From DASRDS01 sp035570055 (GTDB lineage Bacteria; Gemmatimonadota; Gemmatimonadetes; Gemmatimonadales; Gemmatimonadaceae), in contig DATMLM010000058.1 in assembly GCA_035570055.1 (NCBI GenBank), forward strand, positions 1 through 64,000: a DNA stretch of 64,000 nucleotides, given 5' to 3'. Below the pieces are notes generated by a model. That model had not been told where the DNA came from and did not search any database. It saw only the letters and a list, made by a program, of their open reading frames with translations. Shown in pieces: positions 17,461 through 25,445 of this stretch. Both the position numbers and the translations under genes were made by a program. Each line of letters starts with the position of its first letter. The first letter of the stretch is position 1.

Positions 17461-17524
17461 GGCGCAGCATTGCGCCGCGCCCCACGTATCGTCTCGTCGG
17501 TTCGCTCTGCTTGAGGAGCAGAGC
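17461..17524 (+). terminator. Two hairpins in the convergent gap between the DUF1802 gene and the small lipoprotein gene
   Basis: GGCGCA (17461-17466) pairs with TGCGCC (17471-17476) across a 4-base loop. GCTCTGC (17504-17510) pairs with GCAGAGC (17518-17524) across 7 bases. Both stems are perfect and lie between converging stops (17451 and 17532). There is no T-tract on either strand, so terminator function is inferred from position. Confidence 0.45.
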
Positions 17525-17531
17525 ACCGGAA

Positions 17532-17795
17532 CTACATCTTGCTCTTCTTGTGCTTCTTGCCGGAGTCGGCGGCCATACTCTTCATGGCCGTGTCCTTCTT
17601 CATGCCGGTGTCAGCCGACATTGACTTCATCGACGTGTCCTTCTTCATGCCGGTATCCGCCGTAGGCGCGGGAGCCATCGCGGGCGCGGGAGCGGCGGTC
17701 GACGTCGAATCGGCGCCCTGCGTTCCGGTATCCTTCGCCTTACACGCGACGGCGACGAGCGTGAATGCAGCAGCGACAAGGGCCAGGCGCTTCAT
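17532..17795 (-). CDS. Small Lys/Met-rich lipoprotein with 15-residue tandem repeats
   Basis: An 87-residue protein with a lipoprotein signal ending LVAVAC (Cys at residue 18). An Ala/Pro-rich linker follows, then two copies of a 15-residue repeat (ADTGMKKDTSMKSMS and ADTGMKKDTAMKSMA) and a degenerate, very basic end (ADSGKKHKKSKM). The DNA repeat unit is 45 bases. A good Shine-Dalgarno AGGAG lies eight bases before the ATG. The mature protein should be an unstructured, positively charged chain tethered to a membrane. No known domain is recognised and the function is unknown. Confidence 0.75.
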   Translation of the reverse strand: MKRLALVAAAFTLVAVACKAKDTGTQGADSTSTAAPAPAMAPAPTADTGMKKDTSMKSMSADTGMKKDTAMKSMAADSGKKHKKSKM

Positions 17796-17961
17796 TACAC
17801 AATCTCCTGATCAGGGGGTCGGAAATATGGGCGTGGCCGTGCACGCATCCGCATTCCGTCTGAAGCAAACGCTCGGAATCGGCAGGAAGTTACTGGCTAC
17901 AATGGCACTGTCAAGACCAGTCCGCTAGTGCAAGTGCCAGCCGGGCGCTACTTTCGAGAGA
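17796..17961. promoter_or_regulatory. Divergent intergenic region
   Basis: A 166-base gap between the small lipoprotein (minus) and the molybdoenzyme (plus). TACAAT at 17898-17903 is a possible -10 for the plus strand, but no convincing -35 stands at the right distance. AGGAG on the minus strand (17804-17808) is the lipoprotein ribosome binding site. No RNA gene is seen. Confidence 0.35.
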
Positions 17962-20037
17962 ATGACCACGATCGTTCGCGGCGCGTGCCCCCACGACTGC
18001 CCGGACACCTGTGCGACGTTGACAACGGTCGAAGACGGCCGGGCCATATCGATCGCCGGCGATCCCAATCACCCGTTCACCCAGGGTTTCTTGTGTGCCA
18101 AGGTGAATCGGTACGTGGAGCGTACGTATCATCTTGACCGCCTGAAAACGCCTCTCCGGCGGCGTGGTCGCAAAGGTCGCGGGCAATTCGTCCCCATCTC
18201 GTGGGATGATGCACTAGACGAGATCGCTACTCGGCTCGGCGCAATCGCCCGATCGAGCGATGGACCGCAAGCCATACTGCCTTATTCATATGCGGGCACT
18301 ATGGGACTCGTGCAGGGTGGCTCGATGGACCACCGATTCTTTCACCTCCTCGGTGCGTCCAAGCTCGACCGCACGATCTGCTCCGAAGCCGGGCGTCAAG
18401 GCATGATCATGACGGTCGGCGCCAACCTCGGCGCCGACGCGGAAGGCATCCCGGAAAGCGATCTCATCTTGTTGTGGGGGACGAATACTCTTACGTCGAA
18501 TCCCCACATGTGGCCCTTCGTGCTCGAGGCCAAGCGGCGTGGGGCACCGGTCATCTGCATCGATCCGTTACGCACGCGAACTGCTGCGCAAAGCGATGAG
18601 TGGCTGGCGATCCGGCCAGGTACTGACGCCGCTCTGGCGCTCGGTATCATGCACGTCGTGTTTGCGCAGGGATTAGAGGATCGGGACTACCTCGAGCGTT
18701 ATACCATTGGGAGTACTTCGCTTCGCGAACGCGTACAGCTGTACCCACCCGACCGAGTAGCGGCCATTACCGGACTTGATGCCAGCGTGGTACAGAGTCT
18801 TGGGGAGCGATATGGCAAGGCCAAGGCGGCGTTCATTCGGGTGAATTACGGGTTACAGCGGCACGCCGGAGGTGGCATGGCCGTGCGAACCATCGCTTGC
18901 CTGCCGGCCATCACCGGACATTGGAGACGGCCCGGTGGCGGCGTGCAACTGTCGACGAGCGCGGCGTTCAAGTTCAACCGCGAAGCGTTGGAGAGACCGG
19001 ATCTGTCGCCGCCCGTCCGCACGATCAACATGATCCGCCTGGGCGACGCACTGACCAAGCCCGATGCCGGAGTCGGTGGACCACCAGTGCGCGCGCTGAT
19101 CGTGTATAACTCGAATCCAGCGTCAGTTGCGCCCGATCGCAATACGGTGCTGGCGGGCCTCGAGCGCGAGGATCTGTTCACGGTCGTATTGGAGCACTTC
19201 CAAACCGACACCGCTGACTACGCAGACATCGTCCTGCCGGCCACTACGCAGCTGGAGCACTGGGACGTGCACCTCGCGTACGGACATTTTTACGCGACGC
19301 TCAATCGCCCGGCGATCGAGCCGGTCGGGGAGAGCAAGCCGAACAGCGAGATTTTTCGGCTGATCGCGGCCCGGATGGGAATGACGCACCCGTCGCTCGC
19401 CGATGACGATCTCACGCTGATCCGTCAGGCGCTGGCATCCGATCACCAGCGGATGGGTGGGGTGACGCTCGAGACGCTCATGGAACAGGGCTGGGCACGG
19501 CTCAACGTGCCGAGGCCCTATCTTCCGTACGCCCACGGAGGCTTTTTGACCCCCAGTGGGAAGTGCGAACTGTACTCGGAGCGGCTCGCGGAACTCGGAC
19601 TCGATCCGGTGCCTACCTACACGCCGCCGCGCGAGTCGCCGGAAGAAGCCCCGGAGCTCGCGGCGCGGTTTCCGCTGACACTGATTTCGTCGCCACGGCA
19701 CCAGTTTCTGAATTCCACATTCGTGAATGTGCCGTCATTGCGCCGGGGCGCGGAGCCGGAGTGTCATTTGCATGTATCGGACGCCGAGCAGCGGGGTATC
19801 ACCGACGGTGACCGAGTGACCATTCACAACGATCGGGGACAGTTCGTCGCGACCGCGCGTGTCGTGGACTCCTTGCGGCCGGGCGTCGTCTGGGCGCCGT
19901 CGATCTGGTGGGGCAAGTTCACACCCGACGGGCAGAATCCAAACGCGACGACGTCCCAGCTCGAAACGGACCTCGGCCACGCACCGGTGTTCTACGACAA
20001 CCTCGTCGAGGTGTCACACGCATTCGTGGAGAGTTGA
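17962..20037 (+). CDS. Molybdopterin oxidoreductase (DMSO-reductase/formate-dehydrogenase superfamily)
   Basis: A 691-residue catalytic subunit. An N-terminal [4Fe-4S] site (ACPHDCPDTCATL, then GFLCAK) precedes the molybdopterin domain with DLILLWGTNTLTSNPH and PVICIDPLRTRTAAQSDEW, and the C-terminal dinucleotide-binding domain contains LTLISSPRHQFLNS. The start MTTIVRGACPHD leaves no room for a Tat signal, so the enzyme is cytoplasmic. Sequence alone does not tell the substrate; this branch holds mostly uncharacterised BisC-like oxidoreductases. The next gene, three bases downstream, is a MoxR/chelatase-type ATPase. No partner electron-transfer subunit is adjacent. Confidence 0.9.
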   Translation: MTTIVRGACPHDCPDTCATLTTVEDGRAISIAGDPNHPFTQGFLCAKVNRYVERTYHLDRLKTPLRRRGRKGRGQFVPISWDDALDEIATRLGAIARSSDGPQAILPYSYAGTMGLVQGGSMDHRFFHLLGASKLDRTICSEAGRQGMIMTVGANLGADAEGIPESDLILLWGTNTLTSNPHMWPFVLEAKRRGAPVICIDPLRTRTAAQSDEWLAIRPGTDAALALGIMHVVFAQGLEDRDYLERYTIGSTSLRERVQLYPPDRVAAITGLDASVVQSLGERYGKAKAAFIRVNYGLQRHAGGGMAVRTIACLPAITGHWRRPGGGVQLSTSAAFKFNREALERPDLSPPVRTINMIRLGDALTKPDAGVGGPPVRALIVYNSNPASVAPDRNTVLAGLEREDLFTVVLEHFQTDTADYADIVLPATTQLEHWDVHLAYGHFYATLNRPAIEPVGESKPNSEIFRLIAARMGMTHPSLADDDLTLIRQALASDHQRMGGVTLETLMEQGWARLNVPRPYLPYAHGGFLTPSGKCELYSERLAELGLDPVPTYTPPRESPEEAPELAARFPLTLISSPRHQFLNSTFVNVPSLRRGAEPECHLHVSDAEQRGITDGDRVTIHNDRGQFVATARVVDSLRPGVVWAPSIWWGKFTPDGQNPNATTSQLETDLGHAPVFYDNLVEVSHAFVES

Positions 20038-20040
20038 ATT

Positions 20041-21510
20041 TTGTCGCTACTGCCTGAAACGCTCGGCGCGCTGAAAGCATCGCCGTTCGGCGCCCCCGAA
20101 CGGGCATTGCGGTCGGTGAAAGACGAGCTCCGGACGAACCTGCTCGCCCGCCTCGCGTGCGGCGGGCCGCTGTTTCCCGGCGTCATTGGGTATGAAGAGA
20201 CCGTCATGCCGCAGATGGTCAATGCGATCCTCTCGCGTCACAACTTTATTTTGCTCGGTCTCCGCGGCCAGGCCAAATCGCGCATTCTCCGAGCCCTTAC
20301 CTCGCTCCTCGATGACGCGCTGCCGATCATCGCCGGGAGCGAGGTGAACGACAATCCGTTCGCGCCGATTTCGAAATACGGGCGCACCCTCCTCGCCGAG
20401 GCGGGTGAGGACACCCCGATCGTCTGGCTGGACCGGACGGCGCGCTACATCGAGAAGCTCGCGACGCCTGACGTGACGATCGCGGATATCATCGGCGATG
20501 TCGATCCGATCAAAGCCGCGCGCGGCGGGCATTTGTTATCCGACGAGCTGACGATTCACTACGGGATGTTGCCTCGTGCGAATCGGGGCATTTTCGCGCT
20601 CAATGAATTGCCGGATCTCGCCGGCAAGGTCCAAGTCGGACTGTTCAACATCATGCAAGAAGGGGATGTCCAGATAAAGGGATATCCCGTTCGCCTGCCG
20701 CTGGATGTCGAGCTGTGCTTCACGGCAAACCCGGAAGACTATACCGCGCGTGGAAAGATCATCACGCCGCTCAAAGACCGTATTGGGAGTGAGATTGTTA
20801 CGCACTACCCCGAGACGGTCGGACTCGGCATGGAGATCACGCAGCAGGAAGCGTGGGTCGATCGAGGCATCAGAGTCAGAGTCCCGGACTTCATTGCCGA
20901 AGTGATTGAACGGATTGCGTTCGAGGCGAGAGTCGACAAGCGAATCGATAGGCGGTCTGGCGTGTCGCAACGGATGCCGATATCGGTGCTCGAGAACGTC
21001 GTGTCGAATGCCGAGCGGCGCGCTCTGGAGATGGGCGAATCGGAAATCGTGCCGCGGATTGCTGACATCTATGCGGCCCTGCCGGCGATTACCGGAAAGA
21101 TCGAGCTCGAGTATGAAGGCGAGCTGATTGGTGGCCAGGCGATCGCGCGTGAGCTGATTCGCCGGGCGTCGGATGCGACGTTCAAAGAACGGGCGGGCAA
21201 CGTCAACACTGACGAGATCGTGATGTGGTTCGACTCCGGCGGCGCGTTGCAGGTGTCGGACGATGTCTCGACCGACGCCGTGCACAAGGGCTTCGAGACG
21301 GTGCCTGGGCTCCTGCGAGTCGTCCGAGATACCGCGCTCGCGCCGCGGGGGGATCTCCCGGTCGCGACCGCGGCGTGCGAGCTCGTGTTGGAAGCGCTGG
21401 TCGCCCGCCGCAAGATCTCGCGCTCGGACACGGGCCAGTATGGGAGAGCCGTACAGGAGCAACGGAGACGGCCAGGCCAGGATATGTTCGGTGGCGGCCT
21501 CTCCGCCTAA
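20041..21510 (+). CDS. AAA+ ATPase of the MoxR/magnesium-chelatase type
   Basis: A 489-residue ATPase. Walker A is GLRGQAKSR near residue 80 and the Walker B region reads GIFALNELPDLAGKVQ, with Asn in place of the usual Asp, which I recall as a trait of this subfamily. Sensor-type segments CFTANPEDYTARGKIITPLK and DRIGSEI follow. Such ATPases work with a VWA-domain partner to insert cofactors or remodel target enzymes; a VWA gene lies at 24143-25423 on the same strand. The start is TTG 20041, only three bases after the molybdoenzyme stop, so it is very likely coupled to it. Confidence 0.88.
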   Translation: MSLLPETLGALKASPFGAPERALRSVKDELRTNLLARLACGGPLFPGVIGYEETVMPQMVNAILSRHNFILLGLRGQAKSRILRALTSLLDDALPIIAGSEVNDNPFAPISKYGRTLLAEAGEDTPIVWLDRTARYIEKLATPDVTIADIIGDVDPIKAARGGHLLSDELTIHYGMLPRANRGIFALNELPDLAGKVQVGLFNIMQEGDVQIKGYPVRLPLDVELCFTANPEDYTARGKIITPLKDRIGSEIVTHYPETVGLGMEITQQEAWVDRGIRVRVPDFIAEVIERIAFEARVDKRIDRRSGVSQRMPISVLENVVSNAERRALEMGESEIVPRIADIYAALPAITGKIELEYEGELIGGQAIARELIRRASDATFKERAGNVNTDEIVMWFDSGGALQVSDDVSTDAVHKGFETVPGLLRVVRDTALAPRGDLPVATAACELVLEALVARRKISRSDTGQYGRAVQEQRRRPGQDMFGGGLSA

Positions 21511-21997
21511 GCCCGCCGCGCCGAGCGTCACAGTCCGGCGGGCGACGGGGCGCGACCTCGACGCCGTCGTCGCGCTTCGGCTGGCGCTGCTCCGCGAGCA
21601 CGCGTCGAATCCGATTTATCGTCGGCTGGCGAGCGACGTGACGGCGCGGGCCCGGCGGTTGTTCGCCCGACAGCTCGACTCGCCCGGCGAGATCACGTTG
21701 CTCGCCGAGCGGGATGGGGCGATCGTCGGGATCTTGCGGTGCGTGGAGTCGAGCGGGTCGCCCCTGCTCTCCCCCGAGCAGTACGCGTACGTGTCATCGG
21801 TCTACGTCGATCCGGCGGTGCGCCGCCACGGCGTGTTGCGCGCGCTGCTGGAGCGCGCCGAGGCGTGGGCCCGGAGCGTGGGGCTCGACGAGTTCCGGTT
21901 GCACAGCGTCGCCGATGGCGAGGCGGCCAACCGGGCGTGGGATGCCCTGGGGTTCGAGATCGTCGAGCATCTGCGCGTTCGATCAGTCGATCGATAG
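21491..21997 (+). CDS. GNAT family N-acetyltransferase
   Basis: A 168-residue acetyltransferase fold. VTVRRATGRDLDAVVALR is the first strand and helix. VSSVYVDPAVRRHGVLRALL is motif A, but the usual acetyl-CoA loop R/Q-x-x-G-x-G/A reads RRHGVL, and ANRAWDALGFEI is motif B. The start is uncertain: GTG 21491 overlaps the ATPase end by 20 bases, and ATG 21440 is also in frame. The substrate is unknown; its place inside the ATPase gene group suggests co-expression only. Confidence 0.82.
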   Translation: MAASPPKPAAPSVTVRRATGRDLDAVVALRLALLREHASNPIYRRLASDVTARARRLFARQLDSPGEITLLAERDGAIVGILRCVESSGSPLLSPEQYAYVSSVYVDPAVRRHGVLRALLERAEAWARSVGLDEFRLHSVADGEAANRAWDALGFEIVEHLRVRSVDR

Positions 21998-22004
21998 CGG
22001 CCCG

Positions 22005-22691
22005 ATGCCGACCATCACGATCTCGCGCCTTTTCGGGTCCGGTGGGTCTGACGTGGCGGCGCGAGTCGCCGCGCTGCTTGGCTGGGCGTTGCTCGACAAC
22101 GAGATCGTCAACGAAGTCGCGGCGCGGTTGGGCATGCCGGTCGATGAAGTGCAGGCGCGCGAGGAGCGCGTGCCATCGTTGACCGCACGGCTCACCGATG
22201 CGTTGGCGATGAGCACGCCCGAGGTTCAGCCGGTCACGGGTGAATACGCGCTGCCGGCGACCGAGCGGTTGATCGCCGTCACGCGACGCGTGATCGAGGA
22301 GTACGTCGCGCGAGGACCCGTCGTCATCGTGGGTCGTGGCGCTCAAGCCATCTTGGCCGAGCGTGCCGATGCGATTCACGTATTCTGCTACGCGCCGCGG
22401 CCGGCGCTCGTGCAGCGCATCATGGCGCGGGAGGGACTGGCTCAGGCGCAGGCCGAGAAGCGCCTCGACGAGGTGAACGCGCAGCGGGCGCAGTCGGTGA
22501 AGCGATTCTATGATCGCGACTGGCGCGCGCCGGAGAATTATCACATCTGCATCAACACCGATTGGCTTGGCGTCGAAGGCTCGGCGCAGACCATCGCCAG
22601 GGCGGCGCGGTTGGTGTTCCCCTCGGTGACACCCGAGCGGTTTACGCCCGCTTATAACCGGCGAATCTCGGGCGATTTGGAAAAGGCGTAG
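22005..22691 (+). CDS. Cytidylate kinase-like protein
   Basis: A 228-residue protein of the cytidylate-kinase-like family. It begins with TITISRLFGSGGSDVAARVA, a P-loop-like glycine-rich turn where GSGGSD replaces the classic GxxGxGKS, then VVIVGRGAQAILAERAD and a helical lid with RLDEVNAQRAQSVKRFYDRDW. The family is thought to phosphorylate nucleotides or related substrates but is poorly characterised; the missing P-loop Lys is usual in it. ATG 22005 lies seven bases after the GNAT stop. Its 3' end overlaps the converging MFS gene by 40 bases. Confidence 0.82.
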   Translation: MPTITISRLFGSGGSDVAARVAALLGWALLDNEIVNEVAARLGMPVDEVQAREERVPSLTARLTDALAMSTPEVQPVTGEYALPATERLIAVTRRVIEEYVARGPVVIVGRGAQAILAERADAIHVFCYAPRPALVQRIMAREGLAQAQAEKRLDEVNAQRAQSVKRFYDRDWRAPENYHICINTDWLGVEGSAQTIARAARLVFPSVTPERFTPAYNRRISGDLEKA

Positions 22692-23878
22692 TACGCGTAG
22701 GCGAGCATGACGGCCGCCGCACCGCCAATCGCCCAGTCGACGCCAACGGCGTTGGCCACGGTGCCAGCCACGAACGAGCCGACGACCTGTGCCACGCCGA
22801 CGGCGATCAGCGAGTAGGCGGCCATCAGGCGCCCGCGAAGTGCATCGGGCACAAGGGACTGCAAGAGACTGTTCGCGAGGGCGCCGTTCAGGATCATCAT
22901 GAAGCCGCAGCCCAAGAGCAAGCCACGGGACAGCCACTCTGAACGAGAGAGCGAGAAGGCGATCAGCAGCAACGAAAAGCCGTAGGTGGAGAACGCCATC
23001 AGGCGACCGCGACGGAAGCGACCGCTCGCGGCGGCGAGAAAGAGCGCGCCGGCGAGTCCGCCGATGCCGACGCACGCCAACAGCACGCCGTAGCCGCCGG
23101 CGCCGGCGTGCAGGAGGTCGCGGGCGACCACCGGCATCAATGTGAGATAGGGGATGCCGCAGATCGAGTAGATCGTGACCATGCGCATGAGCGCCGAGAC
23201 CTCGGGGGTCTTCGCCATGTAGCGAAGGCCTTCGAGGAGGCCGTCGATGGGCGACGCGTGGGGTGCCGCGATCCAGGGCGGGAGCCGGATCATGAAGAGC
23301 CCCGCGAGTACGGCGAGGTAGCTGATCGCGTTGAGCAGGAAGCACCAGGAGAGGCCGAACGCCGCGAGCACGGCCGCGCCGATCGCGGGGCCGATGATGC
23401 GGGCGAGGTTGAAGCCGCTGGAGTTGAGCGCGATCGCGTCGTGGAGGTCGTCGCGGCCGACGAGCTCGATCATGAGCGACTGGCGGGCCGGGATCTCGAA
23501 CGCGCTCGCGATTCCGTTGAAGGCGGCGAGGCCGAGTAGCAAAGGGATTGTGATACGGTTCGTGGCTGTGAATGCCCAGAGAGCGGCTGCCTCGACCAGG
23601 AGGCAGGCCTGGCAGATGGTCACGAGCGTCAGCTTGTTGACGCGGTCGGTGACGACTCCCGCTGGGAGCGATAGCGCGAGAATCGGCAGGGATCCGATGG
23701 CGCTGACCAGGCCGACAATGAAAGCGCTGTTGGACAGCTGGAGTGCCAACCAACCCTGGGCCATCGTCTGCATCCAGGTGCCCATCAGTGACACCGTCTG
23801 GCCGATCCAGAAGATCCGGAAGTTCCGGTGCTGTATCAGCGTTCGGAACGGATTCAGGGATCGGGCGGTCGTGGGCAT
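22652..23878 (-). CDS. MFS transporter (EntS/MFS_3-like exporter)
   Basis: A 408-residue, 12-helix major facilitator. It opens with FRTLIQHRNFRIFWIGQTVS, typical of MFS_3/EntS-type exporters. The signature loop between helices 2 and 3 is PAGVVTDRVNKLTLV, and a second copy of the loop is found in the C-terminal half (AASGRFRRGRLM). Members export siderophores or drugs; the substrate here is not predictable. The gene is transcribed against its neighbours and interrupts the ATPase/VWA group. Confidence 0.9.
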   Translation of the reverse strand: MPTTARSLNPFRTLIQHRNFRIFWIGQTVSLMGTWMQTMAQGWLALQLSNSAFIVGLVSAIGSLPILALSLPAGVVTDRVNKLTLVTICQACLLVEAAALWAFTATNRITIPLLLGLAAFNGIASAFEIPARQSLMIELVGRDDLHDAIALNSSGFNLARIIGPAIGAAVLAAFGLSWCFLLNAISYLAVLAGLFMIRLPPWIAAPHASPIDGLLEGLRYMAKTPEVSALMRMVTIYSICGIPYLTLMPVVARDLLHAGAGGYGVLLACVGIGGLAGALFLAAASGRFRRGRLMAFSTYGFSLLLIAFSLSRSEWLSRGLLLGCGFMMILNGALANSLLQSLVPDALRGRLMAAYSLIAVGVAQVVGSFVAGTVANAVGVDWAIGGAAAVMLAYAYYAFSKSPEIRRL

Positions 23879-24142
23879 GCTCCCATGATTATATTCGTAG
23901 GAACGCTCGCTGCGCTCGCGTTCACTACGCCGTCGTGGGGCGGGAACCCGAGGAACGCTGGTCGAGTAGGATCAATACGACGCGTTGCAACGGAACCCGA
24001 GGGCGCGCTGGTCGAGTAGGATCTATACGACGCCGTTGTAGCACGGGAAGCGAGGCACGCTGGTCGAGCAGGATCAATGGCACGCCGTTGTAGCGTCCGG
24101 TACAATGCGCCGGAGCGGAGCGAACGGCGCCAGGGGGATCAG
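23879..24142. other. Intergenic region with a degenerate tandem repeat
   Basis: A 264-base gap between divergent genes. Its core is a three-copy tandem repeat (separate entry). Outside that, TACAAT at 24101-24106 is a possible -10 for the VWA gene without a clear -35. AGGGGG (24132-24137) is a good ribosome binding site that fixes GTG 24143 as the VWA start. Confidence 0.5.
23941..24095 (+). repeat. Three degenerate tandem copies of an about 50-base unit
   Basis: Copies begin near 23941, 23991 and 24042. Each holds CGAGG, then CGCTGGTCGAGTAGGATC, then a segment ending in GTTG(C/T)A. The second copy changes AATA to TATA, and the third has GAGCAGG and AATGG. The unit is about 51 bases and would be 17 codons, but the frames around it are not protein-like. 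There are no unrelated spacers, so it is not CRISPR. Confidence 0.7.
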
Positions 24143-25423
24143 GTGAGATTTCATACCTACCAGAAGTTCAGCCCAGAGTCCGCCGACGCCATTGATCTCC
24201 AGGCGTTGCTCGACAAGCTCGCGGATTTTCTCCTGCAATCAGGGTTCGCCGGCGGCAAGCAGTCGAGTCCCTACTGGGGCGACTTCGGTGAAGAGGCCGA
24301 CCGGTCGATGGAGGCGCTGCGCGAGGCCATCCTCGACGCGCTGGTCGAGAGCGGCCAGTTCACGCCCGAGATGCTGGAAGCGCTGCGCGGCGACGGGGAC
24401 GAGGAGTCGCAGGCGAAGCTCGCGCAACTGCTCGATCAGCTGGTGCAGCGGCTCGCGGCCGAGGGGTATCTGCGCATTGACGCCCCACCGCAGATGCCGG
24501 GCACGCAGCAGCCTGTTACGGGCAAAGGCGGGTTGGCCCACGCGGCCTCAAAGGACGTCCAGTTCAATCTCACCGAGAAGGGCATCGACTTTCTCGGTTA
24601 TAAGACACTGCGGGGCATTTTGGGCTCGTTGGGCAAGTCGAGCTTCGGAAGCCACGAGACGCCGTATCTGGCGACCGGGATCGAGGCCGATGGGTTCAGC
24701 AAGCCATACGAATTCGGCGACGTGTTGAATCTCGACGTCAACGAGACGCTGAAGCACGCGCTGGCGCGGACCGGGAAGATCGAAGTTCCGATGGATCTCG
24801 ATTACGGCGACCTCATGGTGCGGCAGGCCGAGTATCGGTCATCGTGCGCGACCGTGCTCATGCTCGATACGTCGCACTCGATGATTCTCTACGGCGAGGA
24901 CCGGTTTACGCCCGCGAAGAAGGTTGCGCTGGCGTTGACGCATCTCATCCGCACGCAGTATCCGGGGGACTCGATCAAAGTCATTCTGTTTCATGACTCT
25001 GCCGAGGAGATTCCGCTGGCGCGGCTCGCCCACGCGCAGGTGGGGCCGTATCACACGAATACGGCCGAGGGGTTCAAGTTGGCGAGACGGCTGCTGTTGG
25101 CGCAGAAGAAGGACATGCGCCAGATCGTCATGATCACGGACGGGAAGCCGAGCGCGCTCACGATGCCCAATGGGCAGATCTACAAGAACTCCATGGGGCT
25201 CGATGCAACGGTCATTCAGCACACGCTCAAAGAAGTGGCGTTGTGCAAAAAGGCCGGCATCATGATCAATACGTTCATGCTGGCCCGTGATCGCGCCCTG
25301 GTGGAGTTCGTGAAGCGCGTCTCCGAGATATCGCGGGGCAAGGCGTACTTCACGAATACCATGACCCTGGGGCAGTTCATCCTCATGGACTTCCTGAAGA
25401 AGAAGACCCGCAAGGTCTCCTGA
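24143..25423 (+). CDS. VWA-domain protein, partner type of MoxR/chelatase ATPases
   Basis: A 426-residue protein with a C-terminal von Willebrand A domain. The metal-ion-dependent adhesion site is complete: DTSHSM (DxSxS), the Thr in HTNTAEG and the Asp in MITDGKP. The N-terminal half is helical and acidic (EALRGDGDEESQ, LLDQLVQRLAAEGYLRID). Proteins of this design act with an AAA+ ATPase like the one at 20041-21510, as CoxE does with CoxD or ChlD with ChlI. GTG 24143 is chosen because AGGGGG stands at the right distance; the longer frame runs into the repeat. The stop lies in a palindrome shared with the converging wzc-like gene. Confidence 0.9.
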   Translation: MRFHTYQKFSPESADAIDLQALLDKLADFLLQSGFAGGKQSSPYWGDFGEEADRSMEALREAILDALVESGQFTPEMLEALRGDGDEESQAKLAQLLDQLVQRLAAEGYLRIDAPPQMPGTQQPVTGKGGLAHAASKDVQFNLTEKGIDFLGYKTLRGILGSLGKSSFGSHETPYLATGIEADGFSKPYEFGDVLNLDVNETLKHALARTGKIEVPMDLDYGDLMVRQAEYRSSCATVLMLDTSHSMILYGEDRFTPAKKVALALTHLIRTQYPGDSIKVILFHDSAEEIPLARLAHAQVGPYHTNTAEGFKLARRLLLAQKKDMRQIVMITDGKPSALTMPNGQIYKNSMGLDATVIQHTLKEVALCKKAGIMINTFMLARDRALVEFVKRVSEISRGKAYFTNTMTLGQFILMDFLKKKTRKVS

Positions 25424-25445
25424 TCGGCCTATTTTCGGCCGATCA
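25421..25445. terminator. Bidirectional hairpin at the end of two converging genes
   Basis: TGATCGGCC (25421-25429) and GGCCGATCA (25437-25445) are perfect reverse complements with a 7-base loop. The plus-strand stop TGA (25421-25423) lies in the left arm, and the minus-strand stop TAG (25429-25431) lies at the loop. No T-tract follows on either strand. Confidence 0.6.

Noticed and set aside
20041..21510. Walker B Asn as a loss-of-function change in the MoxR-type ATPase
   Set aside because: The NELPDL form, to my knowledge, is shared by this chelatase-like subfamily, so it is not an anomaly of this gene.
21693..23753. 686-codon minus-strand frame
   Set aside because: Arg/Pro-rich; it overlaps the kinase-like and MFS genes in other frames and has no domain features.
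23941..24095. Tandem repeats as a CRISPR array
   Set aside because: The copies are contiguous and degenerate, with no unique spacers and no cas genes in the window.
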